This document shows, piece after piece, positions 1 through 8,549 of a stretch of DNA of 64,000 nucleotides. The notes under the pieces were generated by a model. The model saw only the letters and a list, made by a program, of their open reading frames with translations, ran no database searches and was not told the origin of the DNA. The position numbers and the translations under genes were made by a program. This DNA is from Stutzerimonas stutzeri (GTDB lineage: Bacteria; Pseudomonadota; Gammaproteobacteria; Pseudomonadales; Pseudomonadaceae), in the NCBI RefSeq assembly GCF_009789555.1, contig NZ_CP046902.1, positions 2,434,001 to 2,498,000 on the forward strand, given 5' to 3'. Each line of letters starts with the position of its first letter. Within the stretch, counting starts at the first letter, position 1.

Positions 1-111
1 ACCCCGTGCATATCGGCATGCGGGACCCCATGCGGGGCGAGCCCGCAACGCCGGTCAATACAGCAGGCTGTGAAGGCGGTTGCGGGCCGGCGACGCTCTG
101 TTTCGCGCGGC

Positions 112-137
112 AAAAAAAAGCCCAGCGATGCTGGGCT
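112..137 (-). terminator. Rho-independent terminator of the diguanylate cyclase gene
   Basis: An 8-bp stem (AGCCCAGC at 119-126 with GCTGGGCT at 130-137, loop GAT) is followed on the minus strand by a run of eight T (the A run at 112-119). It lies 45 bp past the diguanylate cyclase stop and probably ends the whole polysaccharide/cyclase transcription unit. The first 110 bases of the window hold nothing else that I can support. Confidence 0.85.
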
Positions 138-181
138 ATCCACGTCGGGCCACGATGTGACCGTGCTCGAACCGGATCGGC

Positions 182-1783
182 TCATCGGTCGAGGCTGGAA
201 AGGTCCGTCGCATCCTGGTCCAGTTCGGCGACCTCGGAGCGATTTCGTCCGTTCTGCTTGGCCAGGTACAGCGCGCCGTCGGCCAGTTTGAACACCCGCT
301 CGATGCTGTCGGCGTGTATGGGCCAGACCGCGATGCCGAGGGAAATGGTGATGTGCCCCACCTGGGGCATCTGTTCCTGCTCGACGCAGTGGCGCAAGCG
401 CTCAGCGACCCGAAACGCCGATTCAAGGTTGGTGTCGGGCAACAGCATCAGGAACTCTTCGCCGCCACTTCGACACAATGTGTCCGCGCCGCGCGAGCAG
501 GTCGTCATCAGTTGCGCGAGGTGCAGGATGACCTCGTCGCCCACGTCGTGACCGTAGGTGTCGTTGATGCGCTTGAAATGGTCGATGTCCAGGGCAACGA
601 CAGCGAACGAATGCCCTTCGGCGCTCAGTGCGTCGAGCGCGAGCGTGAGGCCGCGGCGGTTATGCAGGCCGGTCAAGGGATCGGTCTGGGCATCGAGGTT
701 GAGCTTGCCGATGCGTTGGTGCAGCAGATTGATGCCGATCTGCATGGCGCGTTTGAGTTGAGCGGCTTCGAAGTACCAGGAGCGGATTCGCTGGATGCGT
801 TCCGCGCTGGTTGGCGCATCCATCCCGCCTGCGCTCTTGGCCAACTGCCACAACGGGCGCGAAATCAGTGCCGACAACCACCAGACCGCAACGAAGGTGA
901 GCAGGGCGAGGGGCGCTGTCTGGCGCAAAACTTCGAGCATCAGGTCGTCGAGCGGGTGGAGCGTCGCCGCGGTCGGCCGTTGCGCGACGATGCCCCAACG
1001 GGCGGTCGGCACCGCGGCAAAACCGGCGAGCATGTCCTGCCCGCGGCTGTTGATGACCCGCTGGCTGCCCGACTCACCGCCGATAACCCGGTCGATGACC
1101 GCATTGTCGCCAACCAGGGTGCCGAGCCGCTTGGGGTCCGGGTGGTAGAGCAGCCGTCGATGCTGGTCGATGGCGTACAGATAAGAGCCGTCCTGGTAGA
1201 AATGCTCGCCGAGCATGCTCTTCAGGATGTTCGGCTCCTTGAGGCTGATGACCCCACCGATGTAGCCGAGGTAGGCGCCGTCCTTGCCCAGGATCGGTTG
1301 CGAGATCGAGATGACCAGCGTGCCGAGCGCCGAGGTGTAGGGGCTGCTGATGATCGGCTTCTGTTCTTTCAGGGCTTCCACGGCGCCGGGTGTATCCAGC
1401 TGATAACCGACCAGCTGCGAGTGGCTGGGCGAGATGGCCCGGACCGTGCTCCGCGCATCGGTGACGACGACGATGTTGAAACTGTTGGTTTGCAACCGCA
1501 GCCGTTCGACCTCTCGATCGAGCGTTTCGTCATCGAACTGCTCGGCCAGGATGTCGGCGCTGTATCGCAGTTGCTGCTGTACCGAAACGAAAAAGGTTTC
1601 GGTACCGTCGGCCAGCTTGGCCGCATAGGCCCGATTGGCTTCCAGCGTGCTGTCAATGAGGGACTCACGCTGTACCTGGTAGCTCGCGTAGAAGCTGATG
1701 CCCAGCGTGACCAGTCCACTGAGGATCGCCAGCATCACTATCAGCCGCCGCAGGTCTACGCGAAACAGAGTGGCAAAGGGCAT
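182..1783 (-). CDS. Membrane diguanylate cyclase with extracytoplasmic dCache sensor
   Basis: This 533-aa protein makes c-di-GMP from two GTP. A first membrane helix (about residues 13-33) is followed by a periplasmic region of about 250 residues with the look of a double-Cache sensor, a second helix near 290-310, and a C-terminal GGDEF domain. The active-site loop reads GGEEF, and an RGAD tetrapeptide five residues before it is a good inhibitory I-site (RxxD), so product feedback is expected. No EAL domain is present. It is the last gene of the minus-strand polysaccharide cluster, 114 bp behind the acyltransferase and followed by its own terminator. It may therefore be co-transcribed or have a separate promoter. 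The sensed ligand cannot be deduced. The family call is firm; a link to polymer production is inference from position. Confidence 0.93.
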   Translation of the reverse strand: MPFATLFRVDLRRLIVMLAILSGLVTLGISFYASYQVQRESLIDSTLEANRAYAAKLADGTETFFVSVQQQLRYSADILAEQFDDETLDREVERLRLQTNSFNIVVVTDARSTVRAISPSHSQLVGYQLDTPGAVEALKEQKPIISSPYTSALGTLVISISQPILGKDGAYLGYIGGVISLKEPNILKSMLGEHFYQDGSYLYAIDQHRRLLYHPDPKRLGTLVGDNAVIDRVIGGESGSQRVINSRGQDMLAGFAAVPTARWGIVAQRPTAATLHPLDDLMLEVLRQTAPLALLTFVAVWWLSALISRPLWQLAKSAGGMDAPTSAERIQRIRSWYFEAAQLKRAMQIGINLLHQRIGKLNLDAQTDPLTGLHNRRGLTLALDALSAEGHSFAVVALDIDHFKRINDTYGHDVGDEVILHLAQLMTTCSRGADTLCRSGGEEFLMLLPDTNLESAFRVAERLRHCVEQEQMPQVGHITISLGIAVWPIHADSIERVFKLADGALYLAKQNGRNRSEVAELDQDATDLSSLDR

Positions 1784-1897
1784 GAACGGTGGATGTCTGA
1801 GGGGAATCGCGATGCATGGTAGGGGGTTTGGTGACGGGGCTCCATAGCCGACACGATTTTTCGGCGGCGCGAGCGTTGCGCTGGGTGCAGCCGGCCG

Positions 1898-2968
1898 TCA
1901 GGGCGCCGGGCTGAGATTCGCTCGGCTGACGCCGTTGCGAGCCCCGGGCAGGTAGCGTTTCAGCCGTAATGCCGGAGATTCCATCCAATGCCAGGACAAC
2001 ACGGCAACGCCAACGCTTGCCAGCAGGCTGATCGCCATGAACGCGCCCAGCGGCAATTGCGGGCTGAACCAGTGCATCAGCAGTTGTTGGATCGGAAAGC
2101 TGAAGATGTAGATGCCGTAGGAGAAGTCGCCATATCGTCCGAATCCGGAGAGCGCCGGCACCTGCAGGTGTGCCAGGTAGATCGTCAGGTACGGCAGCGT
2201 CAGCACATGGGTATACAGCCACAGCTCCGTTCTGGCGGTCAGCAGCGACAGGCTGAGCAGGCCGAGTGCGATCTTCCAGTTCCATGGCAGATGGGGGCGG
2301 TACAGGTACAGCGCCGAGCCGAAAAAAAAGAACATCCCCAGCCGGGTGGACTTGCGCAGAATGTCGCTGTCCAGCCCCAGGCCTGGCGCGAGATGGAAAT
2401 GAATCAACATCAATGCGGCGGGCACGGCCAGCACGGTGACTCGGCCGAACGCCTTGATCAGGCCCATGACCATCAGCGAGGCGTACATCAGCACTTCGTA
2501 GGGCAACGTCCAGACCGATCCGTTGACGGTGACGGGGAAGGGGTTGTCGCTGAAGACGCCGGGTAGATGAAATTGCGTGACCAGCACCATGTTGCCCAGG
2601 TAGCGCAACGTCTGGTTGTCGAGCAGGTAGTCGTCCAGCGGCAGGCGGGTCGCCAGCGGGCCGATGACGAGGGTGGTGAACAGGATCGATACGCCCAGCG
2701 CCGGGAAAATGCGAAGCGCACGTTTGGCGGCGAAGTCCAGCGCACTGCGGCTGTTCATCCAAGAGCCGGCGATCAGAAAACCGCTCATCACGAAGAACAG
2801 GTTCACGGCGATGTCGGCGGTATCCATCGATCCGGTGAACAGCCGTACCGGCTCGATATCGCCTGCCCCCGACAGCCAGTAGCAGTGGCCGATAACGACC
2901 GCAGAGGCGGCAAACAATCGCAGGAAGTCGAAGTTGTTCGCGTCACGCTGAGTCGATGTGACGTCCAT
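1898..2968 (-). CDS. Acyltransferase-3 family membrane protein (sugar O-acylation)
   Basis: This multi-span protein of the acyltransferase-3 (OafA/YrhL, NodX) family transfers acetyl or other acyl groups to sugars of surface polysaccharides. The N-terminal block has the family features: FDFLRLFAA, then a GHCYW histidine at the end of the first helix and the FFVMSGFLIAG segment. About ten membrane helices follow. No SGNH domain is fused. The start was placed at the second methionine (MDVTS), which has a G-rich stretch upstream; a start five codons earlier at 2983 is also possible. It follows a glycosyltransferase by 46 bp within the polysaccharide operon, so it probably decorates the repeat unit. 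The acyl donor and target sugar are unknown. Confidence 0.88.
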   Translation of the reverse strand: MDVTSTQRDANNFDFLRLFAASAVVIGHCYWLSGAGDIEPVRLFTGSMDTADIAVNLFFVMSGFLIAGSWMNSRSALDFAAKRALRIFPALGVSILFTTLVIGPLATRLPLDDYLLDNQTLRYLGNMVLVTQFHLPGVFSDNPFPVTVNGSVWTLPYEVLMYASLMVMGLIKAFGRVTVLAVPAALMLIHFHLAPGLGLDSDILRKSTRLGMFFFFGSALYLYRPHLPWNWKIALGLLSLSLLTARTELWLYTHVLTLPYLTIYLAHLQVPALSGFGRYGDFSYGIYIFSFPIQQLLMHWFSPQLPLGAFMAISLLASVGVAVLSWHWMESPALRLKRYLPGARNGVSRANLSPAP

Positions 2969-3014
2969 GAATAATGCCCCCATGAGCCGGGGCGGTGCTA
3001 ACCGCCCCGGCGGA

Positions 3015-4013
3015 TCAACGCAAAGGAAAGAGCTTGCTCATGCCCAGGTCGCCGCTCTCACCGTCGCGAATGGCTTGCTCGAGGATCGCCAGGCGATCTC
3101 GCGAATTGCGCAACCGGGCGATCAGGCGCAGCAGGGTGAGAAAGATGGCGCGATTGAGGCGATGCAGCCGAGGCGACGCGGCCCAGACGTTCTTGTCGAA
3201 CCAGGCCTGGTTGCGTGCGGCGTAATAGGCGCGGAAGTCCGAGTCGCCGAGCAGGAAGGTTTCGTAGATGTTGCGAGTGCGGGCCTTGATGTTCCAGGAC
3301 TGCTCGAGTTCGTCGATCACCGCATCGGTGAACATGAACAGGCGCCCGCCACGTGCGGTGATGCGCCGGGTGTACTCGGTGTCGTCGACGTAGAGCACCA
3401 GCTCTTTGAGGGGCATGCCGATGCGCTGGTACAGGCTGCGATGCGCAAGCATGCCGCCGTAGGGCGCGAACGGCAGGCTGATGCTCGCGGGCCGCTTGCC
3501 GGGCTTCTTGCCCCAAGGGAGTCGGCGCCAGAGCTTGAAGGGCAACTGGGCGATATGAAAGCCGAAATAGCTGGAGCGAGGCTGGAGCACGTAGCGCGCC
3601 GGGACACCTTGGGCGATGTCGGCCTGCTGGGTGGCCCGATAGCCCAGTACCGCGACCCGATCCGGACCGAGCAGGCCGCCAAGGCGCGCCAGTTCGCGAT
3701 GCAGGATCGTCACAGCGGCAGCCGTCGGCGCGTTGTCGTCGTCCATCATCCAGATGTAATCGGCGCCGCCGGCCAGCGCGGCTTCGAGCGCCACGGCATA
3801 GCCATTGGCCGAGCCGGTGTTGTGTTGCAGTTCGATCACTCGGACCTTGCCAGGCCAGCGTTCCGGCAACGGGTCCAGCGGCGCGAGGGCCGCGTTGCTC
3901 ACGACGATCACTTCGTTGATTTCGACGAACGCCAGGGCGCGTTCGATCAGCTGCAGCAGATAGGCCAGCCGATCGCCATAGGTCACGGTCACCACGGTTG
4001 TTTTCAGGGTCAT
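3015..4013 (-). CDS. Family 2 glycosyltransferase (rhamnosyl/galactofuranosyl type)
   Basis: This 332-aa GT-A glycosyltransferase probably adds a sugar to the lipid-linked repeat unit at the inner face of the cytoplasmic membrane. The N-terminus TTVVTVTYGDR is the family nucleotide-binding strand, the MMDDDN motif near residue 100 is the metal-binding DxD, and a later YVDDTEYTRR block is typical of GT2 enzymes related to rhamnosyl- and GlfT-type galactofuranosyltransferases. No membrane helix was seen. The start chosen is the ATG at 4013; an in-frame GTG at 4028 would add five residues. It is preceded by a 72-aa unknown gene and followed by the acyltransferase. The sugar donor cannot be read from sequence. 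Confidence 0.88.
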   Translation of the reverse strand: MTLKTTVVTVTYGDRLAYLLQLIERALAFVEINEVIVVSNAALAPLDPLPERWPGKVRVIELQHNTGSANGYAVALEAALAGGADYIWMMDDDNAPTAAAVTILHRELARLGGLLGPDRVAVLGYRATQQADIAQGVPARYVLQPRSSYFGFHIAQLPFKLWRRLPWGKKPGKRPASISLPFAPYGGMLAHRSLYQRIGMPLKELVLYVDDTEYTRRITARGGRLFMFTDAVIDELEQSWNIKARTRNIYETFLLGDSDFRAYYAARNQAWFDKNVWAASPRLHRLNRAIFLTLLRLIARLRNSRDRLAILEQAIRDGESGDLGMSKLFPLR

Positions 4014-4120
4014 GGGGTGTCTCTGCACGAGTCGGGGGAAACGACCGCCGCACCAGCGCCATGAGCGCCATCTGTCGAGGCGGCTGCGGCCCTGCAGCGG
4101 TAAGCCTGAGCGCTGGCGAA

Positions 4121-4339
4121 TCAGCGGTCGCCAGCGGCCTCCGTGATCCTGTTATCGGGTGGTACGGCGACAGCGGCGGCATCGCCGCTGTCCCGGTCGG
4201 CGGTAAAGAACGCATGAAAGACGCTGATCAGCCGATTGCCGCTGGGCATCCCTGGCAGCTCGGGCGCCTGGAATATTTCCGTGTAGGAATAACCGTCGGC
4301 GTAAACCAGCGATTGTCTGTTCTGGTTTGCACTGTCCAT
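4121..4339 (-). CDS. Small unknown protein in the polysaccharide operon (72 aa)
   Basis: I do not recognise this gene. It begins at an ATG with a near-perfect ribosome binding site (TTTTGGAGGTGCC before the start), 23 bp after the stop of the 109-aa secreted protein gene, and encodes 72 residues. The sequence is soluble, starts MDSANQNRQSLVYADGYSY and is mildly acidic, with an alanine/valine/proline-rich tail and no signal peptide or membrane helix. The strong Shine-Dalgarno and tight spacing argue that it is translated. It may work with its neighbour, but no function can be assigned. Confidence 0.7.
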   Translation of the reverse strand: MDSANQNRQSLVYADGYSYTEIFQAPELPGMPSGNRLISVFHAFFTADRDSGDAAAVAVPPDNRITEAAGDR

Positions 4340-4362
4340 GGCACCTCCAAAAAATCGCAGGA

Positions 4363-4692
4363 TTAAAACGAGTAGCGGATGCTGTCGCCGGAGCGGATGT
4401 ACTGGCCATCGGTTAGCGGCCTCGCCAGGCGCACGGGCGAAGGGGATATCGCGGCGGATCGGGCGCTGTCGTTGCACATGGGTACGAACTGGCGAGTGCC
4501 CTGTTCGAGGGTCATCGGCTGGGGCTTCATGCCGGCGCAGCCGAGCGTGTCCCGCGCATGGCTGTCATAGCCCTGAGGGTACGACAGTTCTCGGGATTGG
4601 CCGGAGAGCTGGGTAGCGACGGTCGTCGCGCAGACCACCAGGGCGATGCTCAGCGCGCGTGTCGTGCGAATGCAGGGGGTTGCTGTGTTCAT
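4363..4692 (-). CDS. Small secreted protein of unknown function (109 aa)
   Basis: This is an exported small protein. A basic N-terminus (CIRTTRA) is followed by a hydrophobic stretch (LSIALVVCATTVA) that reads as a signal peptide of about 30 residues. The mature part has two cysteines (in TLGCAGMKP and VPMCNDS) that could form a disulfide in the periplasm, and it ends in YIRSGDSIRYSF. A GAGGTTTCAAGG ribosome binding site supports the start. It sits 33 bp behind a GT4 gene inside the polysaccharide operon. I do not recognise the family. A periplasmic accessory of polymer assembly is a guess from context only. Confidence 0.72.
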   Translation of the reverse strand: MNTATPCIRTTRALSIALVVCATTVATQLSGQSRELSYPQGYDSHARDTLGCAGMKPQPMTLEQGTRQFVPMCNDSARSAAISPSPVRLARPLTDGQYIRSGDSIRYSF

Positions 4693-4725
4693 CCTTGAAA
4701 CCTCGCAATTGAGATGAGGTTCTGG

Positions 4726-5943
4726 TCAGGCCTGCTTCATTGGAACCGCCGCGGGGTACACCGGCGTGACGCTTGCCGGGGTTACGCTGGGTCGATGCAA
4801 TAGCGCGTCCTGCCCTTGAAGCAACGAAACCTCTCGAACCCTAGTATCGACGAAGGTTTTGATCTCCTGCCTGAATCGTTCGGTTGAAAAACGCTCCGCA
4901 CTGGTGCGACAGGCGTCGGGCAGAATGTGATGCGCTTCGGACTCGAACTCTGCAATCGCAGCGATCAGCGACTCGGGCGTTTGCTCCGGATAGAACACGC
5001 CGGTCGGCTCCACGTGGTCGATACCCCGCACCGTTTCGAGTACACCCCCTCTGCCATAGGCGATGACTGGTGTGCCACAGGCTTGCGCCTCGATGGGCGC
5101 GATGCCGAAATCTTCCTCGGCGGCAAACACGAAGGCGCGGGCGCGTTGCATGTAATGCAGGAGCACCGAAAAATTCTGATAACCCATCAGGGTCACGTTC
5201 GGCGTCGCGAGTTCTTTTGCCTTTTCCATTTCGGGGCCGGTGCCGATCACGATCAGCTTCTTGTCCGGCATCCGCGAAAAGGCCTCGACGATCATTGGAA
5301 TGCGCTTGTAGGGCACCATCCGCGAGGCGGTCAGGTAAAAATCCTCTTTTTGCGCGTAGAGCGTGAACTGGCGGGTGTCGACGGGCGGGTAGATCACCGT
5401 GGAGGTACGCCGATAGCTCTTGTTGATACGCCGGCCGATGAAATGCGAGTTGGCGATGAATTCGTCCACGCCGCTGGCGGTGCGCTGGTCCCACATGCGC
5501 ATGTAGTGCAGCAGCATGCGCGCCAGTTTAGCCTTGAAGCCGCGCTCCAGGCTGGCCTCGTGCAAGTACTGGTGCTGCAGGTCCCAGGCGTAGCGGATCG
5601 GCGAATGCACATAGCTGATATGCAACTGGTTCGGTCCGGTGAGCACGCCCTTCGCCACGGCGTGACTGCTGGAGATCACCAGGTCATAGGCCGACATGTC
5701 GAGCTGCTCGATGGCCAGCGGCATCAGGGGCAGGTATTTCTGATAGTGCGTCTTCGCCTTGGGCAGTTGTTGGATGAAGGTGGTGGTGGCGCGCTTGCCG
5801 CCGAGGCTGATCCGATCCTCATCGGACAGAAAGTCGATCACGGCGAACAGGTCGGCTTCCGGCCAGGTTTCGAGCAACCCGGCAAGGACCCGTTCGGCGC
5901 CGGCATAGGTCACCAGCCAATCATGAACAATGGCGATTTTCAT
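4726..5943 (-). CDS. Family 4 glycosyltransferase
   Basis: This 405-aa GT-B retaining glycosyltransferase uses a nucleotide-sugar donor. The N-terminus MKIAIVHDWLVTYAGAERVL is the typical acceptor-side start, and the C-terminal half has a donor-binding YKRIPMIVEAF segment, VIGTGPE, and the FAAEEDFGIAPIEAQACGTP block containing the EX7E signature. It resembles WbaZ-type mannosyltransferases, but donor specificity is not readable. It is followed by the small secreted protein gene and preceded by another GT4 gene after a 120-bp gap that holds no recognisable feature. Confidence 0.92.
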   Translation of the reverse strand: MKIAIVHDWLVTYAGAERVLAGLLETWPEADLFAVIDFLSDEDRISLGGKRATTTFIQQLPKAKTHYQKYLPLMPLAIEQLDMSAYDLVISSSHAVAKGVLTGPNQLHISYVHSPIRYAWDLQHQYLHEASLERGFKAKLARMLLHYMRMWDQRTASGVDEFIANSHFIGRRINKSYRRTSTVIYPPVDTRQFTLYAQKEDFYLTASRMVPYKRIPMIVEAFSRMPDKKLIVIGTGPEMEKAKELATPNVTLMGYQNFSVLLHYMQRARAFVFAAEEDFGIAPIEAQACGTPVIAYGRGGVLETVRGIDHVEPTGVFYPEQTPESLIAAIAEFESEAHHILPDACRTSAERFSTERFRQEIKTFVDTRVREVSLLQGQDALLHRPSVTPASVTPVYPAAVPMKQA

Positions 5944-6063
5944 ACGTTAGCCTTTGGTGAAATAGAGAAGAGACAGCGGGGCCGATGGTCGATCGGTCGG
6001 CCATGGCGTTTTCGAGGTGGTGGCGGTGCACCGGTGTGGTTGGCGACCCGGTGCTCGCCTGGG

Positions 6064-7182
6064 CTAATGCTTCGGCGGGCCGAACGGGAGCTGTTGCAAG
6101 CCTGCCTTCTTGCCATCCCGCACGCCGGTGAACGCCTGGTCGATGAGCCGTGAAACCTGTCGGGCCGAGGAGTGCCAGCAGTACCGTGCCACGTTCGCCT
6201 TGCCGCGCCGGCGCAGGTCCTGGCGCAACGCTTCGTCCCGCAGGACCCGCTGCATGCAGTCGGCGATGTCCTTGACCTGCAACGGATCGAAATACAGCGC
6301 GCTGTCACCCAGCACTTCGGGAATGGAGGCGGCGCGTGCCGCGATGACCGGGCAACCACAGGCCTGCGCTTCGAGCGGGGGAATCCCGAAGCCTTCGTAA
6401 ACGGACGGAAACACGAAGGCCGTTGCGCCCTGGTAGGCCTCGACCAGCTCTTCGTCGGTGAGCCGGCCAAGCATGCGGATGCGGCGGCTGCCGGCGACAT
6501 CGTGGAGGCTGCCGGAAAAGACGCGGTTCGAGTCGCCGATGATGCGCAGCTCGACTTCCTCAAGCCCTTCGAGTTTCAGGAAGGCGGCGACCATTCTCGC
6601 AAAGTTCTTGTGAGCGCTGGGCGATGAGACGGCCAGCAGGTACGGCGCCGAGCCACGCGGGCATCGTTCTGCGCAAAAGGGTTGAAAGCGGGCGTCCACG
6701 GCGTTGGGCACCACCCAGATATGGTCTGCCGGGTAGCCGTAGAAGCGAGCTATTTCTTTCCGGGAAAATTCGCTCACGGTGATCAATGCCTTGATTCGCT
6801 TGAGTAGCAGGGGTGTCAGGTTGCGATAGGCGGTGCGGAAGGCTTTCGAGTAACTCTCCGGGTGCCTGACATAGGTGATGTCGTGGTGGGTCGCGATCTG
6901 GTTGCCGTAGGCCAGCGGGGCCGTGTTGCAGAGCGAGACCAGCGGTGGGCTGCCATTGCGCACGAGCCACAGCGGCAGGTCCAACTGTTCCCACAGGTGG
7001 CCTCGGTGGCGGCCGATGCGGCGTACCTGCAACTGCTCGGCACTGTCATGCAGGCGTATGTCGTGCGGCGCAACGAACACCAGATCGTCACGCAGGTGGC
7101 TGAGCTGCAGGCTGATCTGCTCCGCGAAACGCTGTACGCCTCGCATTTCCTGGGTCAGAAAGCGCGCATTGATCACAATCAT
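6064..7182 (-). CDS. Family 4 glycosyltransferase
   Basis: This 372-aa GT-B enzyme starts MIVINARFLTQEMRGVQRFA, with the glycine-rich loop of the acceptor domain. Its C-terminal donor domain carries LLAVSSPSAHKNFARMV, then RMLGRLTDEELVEAY and PSVYEGFGIPPLEAQACGCP, the EX7E motif. The start has a clear AAGAGGAA ribosome binding site. It lies 44 bp after the PslG-like glycosidase gene. It probably adds one residue of the polysaccharide repeat; the sugar is unknown. Confidence 0.92.
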   Translation of the reverse strand: MIVINARFLTQEMRGVQRFAEQISLQLSHLRDDLVFVAPHDIRLHDSAEQLQVRRIGRHRGHLWEQLDLPLWLVRNGSPPLVSLCNTAPLAYGNQIATHHDITYVRHPESYSKAFRTAYRNLTPLLLKRIKALITVSEFSRKEIARFYGYPADHIWVVPNAVDARFQPFCAERCPRGSAPYLLAVSSPSAHKNFARMVAAFLKLEGLEEVELRIIGDSNRVFSGSLHDVAGSRRIRMLGRLTDEELVEAYQGATAFVFPSVYEGFGIPPLEAQACGCPVIAARAASIPEVLGDSALYFDPLQVKDIADCMQRVLRDEALRQDLRRRGKANVARYCWHSSARQVSRLIDQAFTGVRDGKKAGLQQLPFGPPKH

Positions 7183-7226
7183 CTGAAATTCCTCTTTTCA
7201 AGAAACTGTTCGCAGCGGGACTGCCG

Positions 7227-8549
7227 CTAGGGCGTGGCGCGTGCCGTCGCGGACCGGCCGAGGCTGATCACTTTCGGAAATCGGTCCAGCTCGACCGTGG
7301 CGGTACAAGTGCTTGCGTGGGTCGGGCAGCTCCATTGGGGGTTGTCCCGGCTCCGTCCGTTCTCAGGGTGCGCGGTGTCGATCAGCTCCAGCGGGCCGTG
7401 GGTCTTGCCCGCCGACTCGATGCTGACCGAGCGGGGCTGGTCCGTGCTCCAGCCCACCAGAACCTGTTCGCCAGCGCGGGCGAAGCGCATCAGAACGGTG
7501 TTTTTGCCGGGTTCACCAACGTGACCCATAAATGCGTAATGCTCGATGATCGGGCTGATCGCCTTGAGCGTTCGATACGCGGGCTTGAGGCCATAATCCT
7601 GGCGGAGCAAGCCGAAGTTGTGCTCCCGTTCACGCTTGTCGGTGCCATCGTTTCGCAGGTCGTACCACCACATGCCACGCACGTTGGGGAGCGTTTTGAC
7701 GAGCAGGAAGCTGCGTGCGAGATAGGCGGCCTGCAGGTTTTCATCGATGCCACAGGAACCCTGATAGGCCGGCCAGCTCATCTCCGTAAGATAAAGAGGC
7801 ACGGGTTGGCCGGCGGCGCGGGACAGTTCCAGGTCGACCTCGGCGAGCCACTCGATCCAGGCCTCCGGCGTGTTTTTCCCTCGACCGCGACAATGTACGT
7901 AGGGGTGCAGCGAGAGGCCATCGATCGATTGCATGACACCGGCCTCGATCAGACGCAGGGCGAAACCCGACTCGATGCCCTTGGTGGTCACCGCGCCGGC
8001 CAGCACCTTGGCGTCGGGGTCGTGCTGGCGAATGATGCCCGCCGCATCGGCGATCACACGGGCATAATCCTGGGTGAACTGCGGATCGGTGGGGTCCTCG
8101 ACGTCCCACTCGTTCCAGACCTCGTAGTGCTTGATGCGGCCCCGAAACTGCTGCGCAACGAAGGCGACGTAACGGTTGAACGCAGCGCGCACCGGCTCGC
8201 TGCGCGGTTTTTCCCCGCCGCCATGGAACTGGTTTCCGTAGCCGAGGATGAACAGGCTATCGAGCCCCTTGGCTTCGGTGCCCGCCAGGTAGCGATTCCA
8301 GTGCGGCTCCACCTTGAGCCGATCGCGATCGCGCTCCAGGAAGGCCCAGTGGGCATCGGTTCGTACCGACTCGATGCCGGCGTCGCGCATCAGTTCGTTG
8401 CCCTGGCTGCGACTGTCGCGCAGATGAAGATCATGTGAGCAGACGCCGATGATGAACGAAGCGTCCGGTTCGAGCGCCGGAGCCTGAAATGCCAGGCCAG
8501 AGATGGCCGCGACAAGCGCCAGACGACGAAAACAGTGGCGGGTGTTCAT
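7227..8549 (-). CDS. Secreted PslG-like glycoside hydrolase
   Basis: This 440-aa protein resembles PslG of the Pseudomonas Psl system, a GH39-type endoglycosidase with a (beta/alpha)8 barrel. A signal peptide (about residues 1-25) sends it to the periplasm. The likely acid/base is Glu147 in VWNEWD, and the likely nucleophile is Glu256 in LTEMSWP; FHGGG and LHPYVH are further barrel-edge motifs. A smaller beta-rich C-terminal domain follows. Its start overlaps the stop of the polymerase gene (ATGA), so translation is probably coupled. Hydrolases in polymer clusters usually trim or release chains, or free polymer trapped in the periplasm. The substrate here is inferred to be the polymer made by this cluster. 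Confidence 0.88.
   Translation of the reverse strand: MNTRHCFRRLALVAAISGLAFQAPALEPDASFIIGVCSHDLHLRDSRSQGNELMRDAGIESVRTDAHWAFLERDRDRLKVEPHWNRYLAGTEAKGLDSLFILGYGNQFHGGGEKPRSEPVRAAFNRYVAFVAQQFRGRIKHYEVWNEWDVEDPTDPQFTQDYARVIADAAGIIRQHDPDAKVLAGAVTTKGIESGFALRLIEAGVMQSIDGLSLHPYVHCRGRGKNTPEAWIEWLAEVDLELSRAAGQPVPLYLTEMSWPAYQGSCGIDENLQAAYLARSFLLVKTLPNVRGMWWYDLRNDGTDKREREHNFGLLRQDYGLKPAYRTLKAISPIIEHYAFMGHVGEPGKNTVLMRFARAGEQVLVGWSTDQPRSVSIESAGKTHGPLELIDTAHPENGRSRDNPQWSCPTHASTCTATVELDRFPKVISLGRSATARATP

Noticed and set aside
314..1822. Long plus-strand open frame opposite the diguanylate cyclase
   Set aside because: It is the antisense shadow of a strongly conserved GGDEF protein, a common artefact in GC-rich DNA. 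Its translation shows no family features.
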